A DNA stretch of 64,000 bases. Origin: Baylisascaris procyonis (lineage: Eukaryota; Nematoda; Chromadorea; Rhabditida; Ascarididae). This document shows, piece by piece, positions 57,252-64,000 of the stretch (within the stretch, counting starts at the first letter, position 1; every line of letters starts with the position of its first letter). Position numbers and translations under genes: made by a program. The stretch spans positions 1 to 64,000 of the forward strand of contig JAZARR010000005.1 of assembly GCA_037389465.1 (NCBI GenBank). The letters are read 5' to 3'. The notes under the pieces were generated by a model. It saw only the letters and a list, made by a program, of their open reading frames with translations. It was not told where the DNA came from and ran no database searches.

Positions 57252-57460
57252 GTTGTCGTTGTATTTTCGAATGCGTCGGTGAGAGCATACCACTCCGAAA
57301 AGCTCCCTCAAGGAAATGTTTATGATAAGTCTTCATAGGGCGGGGAAAACGATTCTTAAAGCAGGACGTATTGCACTCCCAGATCGTATTCACCTGTTCG
57401 GCGCCTCCCGATGAGGAGGGACAAGCTAGGTTCACTCGTCGTTTATTGCAAGCGCATCCG

Positions 57461-57532
57461 AGGTCCCGGGGAGATTTGAACTTTCGTCGCAGGATTCAAA
57501 GTCCTGAGTGCTGACCGCTACACCATGGGACC
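57461..57532 (-). tRNA. tRNA-Gln (UUG) with broken T stem
   Basis: T-stem 5' strand GAAAG and G7A. Confidence 0.6.
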
Positions 57533-57741
57533 GTTGTTGTGGTATTTTGGAATGCGTCGGTGAGAGCATGCCACTCCGAAAAGCTCCCTCAAGGAAATGT
57601 TCATGATAAGTCTTCATAGGGCAGGGAAAACAGTTCATAAAACAGGACGTATTGCACTCCCAGAGCGTATTCACGTGTTCGGCGCCTCCCGATGAGGAGG
57701 GACAAGCTAGGTTCACTCGTTGTTTATTGCAAGTGCATCCG

Positions 57742-57813
57742 AGGTCCCGGGGAGGTTTGAACTCCGTTCGCAGGATTCAGAGTCCTGAGTGCTGACCGCT
57801 ACACCACGGGACC
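57742..57813 (-). tRNA. tRNA-Gln (CUG) with T-stem mismatch
   Basis: T stem starts CGGAG, variable loop CGAA, T loop TTCAAAC. Confidence 0.7.
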
Positions 57814-58022
57814 GTTGTTGTTGTATTTTCGAATGCGTCGGTGAGAGCATGCCACTCCTAAAAGCTCCCTCAAGGAAATGTGTATGATGAGTCTTCATAG
57901 GGCATGGAAAACAATTCATAGAACACCGCTTATTGGACTTCGAGAGCGTATTGATCTATTCGGCGCCTCCCGATGAGGAGGAACAAGGTGTACCGACTTG
58001 TCGTTTATTGCAAGCGCATCCG

Positions 58023-58093
58023 AGGTCCGGGGAGGTTTGAACTCCCGTCGCAGGATTCAGAGTCCTGAGTGCTGGCCGCTACACCACGGAACC
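58023..58093 (-). tRNA. tRNA-Gln (CUG), acceptor-deletion class
   Basis: 71 nt; C4T as at 56056 plus a D-loop T to C change. Confidence 0.6.
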
Positions 58094-58302
58094 GTTGTCG
58101 TTGTGTTTTCGAATGCGTCGGCGAGAGCATACCACTCCGAAAAGCTCCCTCAAGGAAATGTTTATGATGAGTCTTCATAGGGCGGGGAAAACAATTCATA
58201 AAACAGGACGTATTGCACTCCGAGAGCGTATTCACCTGTTCGGCGCCTCCCGATGAGGAGGGACAAGCTAGGTTCACTCGCCGTTTATTGCAAGCGCATC
58301 AG

Positions 58303-58374
58303 AGGTCCCGTGGAGATTTGAACTCCCGTCGCAGGATTCAAGGTCCTGAGTGCTGACCGCTACACCACGGGACC
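58303..58374 (-). tRNA. tRNA-Gln (UUG) with U33C
   Basis: Loop CCTTGAA and T-stem 3' strand CTCCA, as at 51563 and 56336. Confidence 0.65.
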
Positions 58375-58583
58375 GTTTATGTGGCATTTTGGAATGCGTC
58401 GGTGAGAGCATATCAATCCGAAATTCTCCCACATGAAAATGTGTATGATGTGTCTTCATAGGGCAGGGAAAACAATTCATAAAACAGGACGTTTTGCGCT
58501 TCCAGAGCGTATTCACCTGTTCGGCGCCTACCGATGAGGAATGACAAGCTACGTTCACTCGTCGTTTATTGCAAGCGCATCAG

Positions 58584-58655
58584 AGGTCCCGTGGAGGTTT
58601 TAACTCCCGTCGCAGGATTCAAAGTCCTGAGTGCTGACCGCTACACCACGGGACC
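58584..58655 (-). tRNA. tRNA-Gln (UUG) with broken B box (C56A)
   Basis: T loop TTAAAAC, third member of this lineage. Confidence 0.6.
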
Positions 58656-58864
58656 GTTGTTCTGGCATTTTCGAATGCGTCGGTGAGAGCATATCAATCC
58701 GAAATTCTCCCACATGAAAATGTGTACGATGTGTGTTCATACGGCATAGAAAAGAATTCATAAAGCAGGACGTATTGCACTCCCAGAGCGTATTCACCTG
58801 TTCGGCGCCTCCCGATGAGGAGGGACAAGCTAGGTTCACTCATCGTTTATTTTAAGCGCATCCG

Positions 58865-58938
58865 AGGTCCCGGGGAGAGATTTGAACTCCCGTCGCAGGA
58901 TTCGAAGTCCTGGATGCTGACCGCTACACCACGGGACC
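58865..58938 (-). tRNA. tRNA-Gln-like body with UCG (Arg) anticodon, 74 nt
   Basis: Unlike its sisters at 52125 and 56897, the anticodon stem CAGGA/TCCTG and T loop TTCAAAT are intact. A two-base insertion remains between T stem and acceptor. If expressed and charged with Gln it would read CGA codons as Gln. More likely a non-functional variant. Confidence 0.55.
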
Positions 58939-59147
58939 GTTGTTGGGGTATTTTCGAATGCGTCAGTGAGAGCATATCAATCCGAAACTATCCCACTTGA
59001 AAATGTGTATGATGAGTCTTCATAGGGCATGGAAAACAATTCATAGAACACCGCTTATTGGACTTCGAGAGCGTATTGATCTGTTCGGCGCCTCCCGATG
59101 AGGAGTGACAAGCTACCTTCACTCGTCGTTTATTGCAAGCGCATCCG

Positions 59148-59219
59148 AGGTCCCGGGGAGATTTGAACTCCCGTCGCAGGATTCAGAGTCCTGAGTGCTG
59201 ACCGCTACACCACGGGACC
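59148..59219 (-). tRNA. tRNA-Gln (CUG), consensus
   Basis: Full consensus apart from the CUG anticodon. Confidence 0.95.
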
Positions 59220-59428
59220 GTTGTCGTTGTATTTTCGAATGCGTCGGTGAGAGCATACCACTCCGAAAAGCTCCCTCAAGGAAATGTTTATGATAAGTCT
59301 TCATAGGGCGGGGAAAACAATTCATAAAACAGGACGTATTGCACTCCCAGAACGTATTCGCCTGTTCGGCGCCTCGCGATGAGGAGGAACAAGCTAGGTT
59401 CACTCGTCGTTTATTGCAAGCGCATCCG

Positions 59429-59500
59429 AGGTCCCGGGGAGATTTGAACTCCCGTCGCAGGATTCAGAGTCCTGAGTGCTGACCGCTACACCACGGGACC
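59429..59500 (-). tRNA. tRNA-Gln (CUG), consensus
   Basis: Full consensus apart from the CUG anticodon. Confidence 0.95.
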
Positions 59501-59709
59501 GTTGTTGTTGTATTTTCGAATGCGTCGATGAGAGCATATCAATCCGAAATCCTCCCACATGAAAATGTGTACGATGTGTGTTCATACGGCGGGGAAAACG
59601 ATTCTTAAAGCAGGACGTATTGCACTCCCAGATCGTATTCACCTGTTCGGCGCCTCCCGATGAGGAGGAACAAGCTAGGTTCACTCGTCTTTTGTTGCAA
59701 GCGCATCCG

Positions 59710-59781
59710 AGGTCCCGGCGACATTTGAACTCCCGTCGCAGGATTCAAAGTCCTGAGTGCTGACCGCTACACCACGGGACT
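59710..59781 (-). tRNA. tRNA-Gln (UUG), G1A and T-stem damage
   Basis: First base A instead of G, and T-stem 3' strand GTCGC. Probably impaired. Confidence 0.6.
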
Positions 59782-59990
59782 GCTGATGTGGTATTTTCGA
59801 ATGCGTCGGTGAGAGCATACCACTCCGAAAAGCTCCCTCAAGGAAATGTTTATGATAAGTCTTCATAGGGCGGGGAAAACAATTCATAAAACAGGACGTA
59901 TTGCACTCCCAGAACGTATTCGCCTGTTCGGCGCCTCCCGATGAGGAGGAACAAGCTAGGTTCACTCGTCGTTTATTGCAAGCGCATCCG

Positions 59991-60062
59991 AGGTCCCGGG
60001 GAGATTTGAACTCCCGTCGCAGGATTCAAAGTCCTGAGTGCTGACCGCTACACCACGGGACC
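59991..60062 (-). tRNA. tRNA-Gln (UUG), consensus
   Basis: Full match to the array consensus. Confidence 0.95.
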
Positions 60063-60271
60063 GTTGTTGTGGTATTTTCGAATGCGTCGATGAGAGCATA
60101 TCAATCCGAAATCCTCCCACATGAAAATGTGTACGATGTGTGTTCATACGGCGGGGAAAACGATTCTTAAAGCAGGACGTATTGCACTCCCAGATAGTAT
60201 TCACCTGTTCGGCGCCTCCCGATGAGGAGGGACAAGCTAGGTTCACTCGTCGTTTATTGCAAGCGCATCCG

Positions 60272-60343
60272 AGGTCCCGGGGAGATTTGAACTTTCGCCG
60301 CAGGATTCAAAGTCCTGAGTGCTGACCGCTACACCACGGGACC
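60272..60343 (-). tRNA. tRNA-Gln (UUG) with broken T stem
   Basis: T-stem 5' strand GAAAG; acceptor and anticodon arms normal. Confidence 0.6.
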
Positions 60344-60552
60344 GTTGTTGTGGTATTTTCGAATGCGTCGGTGAGAGCATGCCACTCCGAAAAGCTCCCT
60401 CAAGGAAATGTTCATGATAAGTCTTCATAGGGCAGGGAAAACAGTTCATAAAACAGGACGTATTGCACTCCCAGAGCGTATTCACCTGTTCGGCGCCTCC
60501 CGATGAGGAGGGACAAGCTGGGTTCACTCGTCGTTTATTGCAAGTGCATCCG

Positions 60553-60624
60553 AGGTCCCGGGGAGGTTTGAACTCCTGTCGCAGGATTCAGAGTCCTGAG
60601 TGCTGACCGCTACACCACGGGACC
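60553..60624 (-). tRNA. tRNA-Gln (CUG) with T-stem mismatch
   Basis: T stem starts AGGAG; T loop TTCAAAC; otherwise consensus. Confidence 0.8.
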
Positions 60625-60833
60625 GTTGTTGTTGTATTTTCGAATGCGTCGGTGAGAGCATGCCACTCCGAAAAGCTCCCTCAAGGAAATGTTTGTGATG
60701 AGTCTTCATAGGGCAGGGAAAACAATTCATAAAACAGGACGTATTGCACTCGCAGAGCGTATTCACCTGTTCGGCGCCTCCCGATGAGGAGGGACAAGCT
60801 AGGTTCACTCGTCGTTTATTGCAAGCGCATCCG

Positions 60834-60905
60834 AGGTCCCGGCGACATTTGAACTCCCGTCGCAGGATTCAAAGTCCTGAGTGCTGACCGCTACACCACG
60901 GGACC
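60834..60905 (-). tRNA. tRNA-Gln (UUG) with T-stem damage
   Basis: T-stem 3' strand GTCGC, shared with 59710, but G1 is normal. Confidence 0.65.
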
Positions 60906-61114
60906 GTTGTTGTGGTATTTTCGAATGCGTCGGTGAGAGCATACCACTCCGAAAAGCTCCCTCGCGGAAATGTTTATGATGAGTCTTCATAGGGCGGGGA
61001 AAACAATTCATAAAACAGGACGTATTGCACTCCCAGAGCGTATTCACCTGTTCGGCGCCTCCCGATGAGGAATGACAAGCTACCTTCACTCGTCGTTTAT
61101 TGCAAGCGCATCCG

Positions 61115-61185
61115 AGGTCCCGGGGAGATTTGAACTCCCGTCGCAGGATTCAGAGTCCTGAGTGCTGACCGCTACACCACGGGAC
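61115..61185 (-). tRNA. tRNA-Gln (CUG) lacking one 5' G
   Basis: 71 nt; the 5' acceptor strand begins GTCCCG, so the first pair is lost or borrowed from flanking sequence. Confidence 0.75.
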
Positions 61186-61394
61186 GTTGTTGTGGTATTT
61201 TCGAATGCGTCGGTGAGAGCATACCACTCCGAAAAGCTCCCTCAAGGAAATGTTTATGATGAGTCTTCATAGGGCGGGGAAAACAGTTCATAAAACAGGA
61301 CGTATTGCACTCCCAGAGCGTATTCACGTGTTCGGCGCCTCCCGATGAGGAGGAACAAGCTAGGTTCACTCGTCGTTTATTGCAAGCGCATCCG

Positions 61395-61466
61395 AGGTCC
61401 CGGGGAGATTTGAACTCCCGTCGCAGGATTCAAAGTCCTGAGTGCTGACCGCTACACCACGGGACC
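61395..61466 (-). tRNA. tRNA-Gln (UUG), consensus
   Basis: Full match to the array consensus. Confidence 0.95.
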
Positions 61467-61675
61467 TTTGTTGTGGTATTTTCGAATGCGTCGATGAGAG
61501 CATATCAATCCGAAATCCTCCCACATGAAAATGTGTACGATGTGTGTTCATACGGCGGGGAAAACGATTCTTAAAGCAGGACGTATTGCACTCCCAGATC
61601 GTATTCACCTGTTCGGCGCCTCCCGATGAGGAGGGACAAGCTAGGTTCACTCGTCGTTTATTGCAAGCGCATCCG

Positions 61676-61747
61676 AGGTCCCGGGGAGATTTGAACTCCC
61701 GTCGCGGGATTCAAAGTCCTGAGTGCTGACCGCTACACCACGGGACC
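61676..61747 (-). tRNA. tRNA-Gln (UUG), anticodon-stem A-C mismatch
   Basis: T42 changed to C opposite A28; otherwise consensus. Confidence 0.8.
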
Positions 61748-61955
61748 GTTGTTGTGGTATTTTCGAATGCGTCTTTGAGGGCGTGCCACTGGAACGGCTC
61801 CCACATGAAAATGTGTGTGATCAATCTTCAGGGGGCAGGGAAAACAGTTTACGAAACAAAGTCCATTACAATCACAGGACGTATTCACATGGTCGGCGTC
61901 TCCCGACGAGGAGGAACAAGATGTGCCCACTTGTCGTTTATTGCAAGCGCATCCG

Positions 61956-62027
61956 AGGTCCCGGGGAGATTTGAACTCCCGTCGCAGGATTCAGAGTCCT
62001 GAGTGCTGACCGCTACACCACGGGACC
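61956..62027 (-). tRNA. tRNA-Gln (CUG), consensus
   Basis: Full consensus apart from the CUG anticodon. Confidence 0.95.
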
Positions 62028-62236
62028 GTTGTTGTTGTATTTTCGAATGCGTCGGTGAGAGCATATCAATCCGAAATTCTCCCACATGAAAATGTGTATG
62101 ACGTGTCTTCATAGGGCAGGGAAAACAATTCATAAAACAGAACGTTTTGCGCTTCCAGAGCGTATTCACCTGTTCGGCGCCTCCCGATGAGGAGAGACAA
62201 ACTAGGTTCACTTGTCGTTTATTGCAAGCTCATCCG

Positions 62237-62308
62237 AGGTCCCGGGGAGATTTGAACTCCCGTCGCAGGATTCAAAGCCCTGAGTGCTGACCGCTACACC
62301 ACGGGACC
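62237..62308 (-). tRNA. tRNA-Gln (UUG), A31G
   Basis: A31G gives a G-T pair at the base of the anticodon loop; otherwise consensus. Confidence 0.88.
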
Positions 62309-62517
62309 GTTGTTGTGGTATTTTCGAATGCGTCGGTGAGAGCATGCCACTCCGAAAAGCTCCCTCAAGGAAATGTTTATGATGAGTCTTCATAGGGCAG
62401 GGAAAACAATTCATAAAACGGGACGTATTGCACTCCCGGAGCGTATTCACGTGTTCGGCGCCTCCCGATGAGGAGGGACAAGCTAGGTTCACTCGCCGTT
62501 TATTGCAAGCGCATCCG

Positions 62518-62589
62518 AGGTCCCGGGGAGATTTGAACTCCCGTCGCAGGATTCAAAGTCCTGAGTGCTGACCGCTACACCACGGGACC
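62518..62589 (-). tRNA. tRNA-Gln (UUG), consensus
   Basis: Full match to the array consensus. Confidence 0.95.
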
Positions 62590-62798
62590 GTTGTTGTGGT
62601 ATTTTCGAATGCGTCGGTGAGAGCATGCCACTCCGAAAAGCTCCCTCAAGGAAATGTTTATGATAAGTCTTCATAGGGCAGGGAAAACAATTCATAAAAC
62701 AGGACGTTTTGCGCTTCCAGAGCGTATTCACCTGTTCGGCGCCTCCCGATGAGGAGAGACAAACTAGGTTCACTTGTCGTTTATTGCAAGCGCATCCG

Positions 62799-62870
62799 AG
62801 GTCCCGGGGAGATTTGAACTCCCGTCGCAGGATTCAGAGTCCTGAGTGCTGACCGCTACACCACGGGACC
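62799..62870 (-). tRNA. tRNA-Gln (CUG), consensus
   Basis: Full consensus apart from the CUG anticodon. Confidence 0.95.
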
Positions 62871-63079
62871 GTTGTTGTTGTATTTTCGAATGCGTCGGTG
62901 AGAGCATATCAATCCGAAATTCTCCCACATGAAAATGTGTATGACGTGTCTTCATAGGGCAGGGAAAACAATTCATAAAACAGGACGTTTTGCGCTTCCA
63001 GAGCGTATTCACCTGTTCGGCGCCTCCCGATGAGGAGAGACAAACTAGGTTCACTTGTCGTTTATTGCAAGCGCATCCG

Positions 63080-63151
63080 AGGTCCCGGGGAGATTTGAAC
63101 TCCCGTCGCAGGATTCAGAGTCCTGAGTGCTGACCACTACACCACGGGACC
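63080..63151 (-). tRNA. tRNA-Gln (CUG), C16T
   Basis: Single D-loop change; fold unaffected. Confidence 0.92.
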
Positions 63152-63357
63152 GTTGTTGTGGTATTTTCGAATGCGTCGGTGAGAGCATATCACGAAATTC
63201 TCGCACATGAAAATGTGTACGATGTGTCTTCATAGGGCAGGGAAAACAATTCATAAAACAGGACGTTTTGCACTCCCAGAGCGTATTCACATGTTCGGCG
63301 CCTCCCGAGGATTAATGACAAGCTACGTTCACTCGTCGTTTATTGCAAGCGCATCCG

Positions 63358-63429
63358 AGGTCCCGGGGAGATTTGAACTCCAGTCGCAGGATTCAAAGCC
63401 CTGAGTGCTGACCGCTACACCACGGGACC
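63358..63429 (-). tRNA. tRNA-Gln (UUG), A31G with T-stem mismatch
   Basis: T stem starts TGGAG; A31G wobble. Same two changes in the next unit. Confidence 0.8.
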
Positions 63430-63638
63430 GTTGTTGTGGTATTTTCGAATGCGTCGGTGAGAGCATGCCACTCCGAAAAGCTCCCTCAAGGAAATGTTTA
63501 TGATGAGTCTTCATAGGGCAGGGAAAACAATTCATAAAACAGGACGTATTGCACTCCCAGAGCGTATTCACCTGTTCGGCGCCTCCCGATGAGGAGGGAC
63601 AAGCTAGGTTCACTCGTCGTTTATTGCAAGCGCATCCG

Positions 63639-63710
63639 AGGTCCCGGGGAGATTTGAACTCCAGTCGCAGGATTCAAAGCCCTGAGTGCTGACCGCTACA
63701 CCACGGGACC
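63639..63710 (-). tRNA. tRNA-Gln (UUG), A31G with T-stem mismatch
   Basis: Same changes as the preceding unit, so a recent single-unit duplication. Confidence 0.8.
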
Positions 63711-63919
63711 GTTGTTGTGGTATTTTCGAATGCGTCGGTGAGAGCATGCCACTCCGAAAAGCTCCCTCAAGGAAATGTTTGTGATGAGTCTTCATAGGGC
63801 AGGGAAAACAATTCATAAAACAGGACGTATTGCACTCCCAGAGCGTATTCACCTGTTCGGCGCCTCCCGATGAGGAGGGACAAGCTAGGTTCACTCGTCG
63901 TTTATTGCAAGCGCATCCG

Positions 63920-63991
63920 AGGTCCCGGGGAGATTTGAACTCCCGTCGCAGGATTCAAAGTCCTGAGTGCTGACCGCTACACCACGGGACC
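63920..63991 (-). tRNA. tRNA-Gln (UUG), consensus
   Basis: Full match to the array consensus; last complete copy before the window edge. Confidence 0.95.
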
Positions 63992-64000
63992 GTTGTTGGG

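Larger units (their letters stand above)
29142..64000 (-). repeat. Tandem array of about 281-bp units, each with a tRNA-Gln gene
   Basis: Eighty-five units are visible, all in one orientation, and the array continues past the right edge. Each unit has a 72-nt tRNA-Gln region plus about 209 bp of conserved spacer. On the - strand the tRNA starts GGTCCCGTGGTGTAGCGG, has anticodon loop CTTTGAA or CTCTGAA, T arm GGGAG TTCAAAT CTCCC and ends CGGGACC plus discriminator T. Segments add to 7+2 (acceptor, linker), 4-8-4 (D arm), 1, 5-7-5 (anticodon arm), 4, 5-7-5 (T arm), 7, 1 = 72. The spacer carries a CCTCC/GGAGG hairpin 42-57 nt 3' of the tRNA and TTTT runs about 100 and 112 nt 3' of it. The array is split by the retrotransposon at 39972-51188. 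Several spacer subtypes recur in blocks. Confidence 0.97.

Noticed and set aside
30240..63894. Ladder of about 94-codon frames on the - strand, each overlapping the next by four bases, with near-identical products
   Set aside because: They start at GTG, run straight through the tRNA genes, and repeat only because the unit is 281 bp (not a multiple of three). No eukaryotic start or splice context. Shadows of the tRNA unit.
29142..64000. Array read as a CRISPR array or plain satellite
   Set aside because: The 281-bp period, the foldable tRNA in each unit and conserved spacers do not fit CRISPR. The tRNA content makes it more than plain satellite.
29142..64000. ATGATGA in the + strand spacer as a C box of a snoRNA
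   Set aside because: No matching D box (CTGA) at a suitable distance, no terminal stem, and it is on the strand opposite to the tRNA.

Overview
The window looks like a nematode nuclear genome. Genes are split by introns with TTTCAG-like acceptors. One gene is a P-glycoprotein-type ABC transporter. There is a tandem pair of short SH2-tyrosine kinases of the Fer-like type that nematodes expand, and a BEL/Pao LTR retrotransposon with an envelope-like domain. The species cannot be fixed from the sequence alone.

Layout. 1-8.6 kb: the 3' half of an ABC transporter gene on the + strand, ten exons covering part of the second membrane domain and all of the second nucleotide-binding domain. 8.6-11.5 kb: mostly non-coding, with a possible terminal exon for the next gene and one copy of an interspersed repeat. 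11.5-17.6 kb and 21.1-28.0 kb: two paralogous SH2-kinase genes on the - strand, nine coding exons each with matching exon borders. One exon plus flanking intron is almost identical between them, which points to recent gene conversion. 28.0-29.1 kb: no recognisable gene.

From 29.14 kb to the right edge the DNA is one tandem array of about 281-bp units. Each unit carries one 72-nt glutamine tRNA gene or a damaged copy of one on the - strand. I count 85 copies: 60 with anticodon UUG, 21 with CUG, 3 with UCG, and one decayed edge copy with GUG. Twenty-four match the array consensus at every tRNA position. The rest fall into recurrent mutant lineages: a one-base acceptor deletion, U33 changes, A58 or C56 T-loop changes, broken T stems and a UCG anticodon. 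These lineages are shared by groups of units and are carried in multi-unit higher-order duplications. The array is still running at base 64000. No oligo-T Pol III terminator lies near the tRNA 3' end. The first TTTT is about 100 nt downstream.

An 11.2-kb BEL/Pao retrotransposon (39972-51188, - strand) interrupts the array between two tRNA units and is flanked by a 5-bp duplication, CGTAT. It is a tandem dimer: a complete LTR-gag-pol-env-LTR copy with an intact 2477-codon frame, followed by a second copy with the same internal sequence. That second copy lost about 4.9 kb, from reverse transcriptase into its terminal LTR, at a GGTG microhomology. The two complete LTRs are nearly identical, so the insertion is young.

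The strings of 94-codon frames that tile the array start at GTG and are reading-frame shadows of the tRNA unit. I do not annotate them as proteins.
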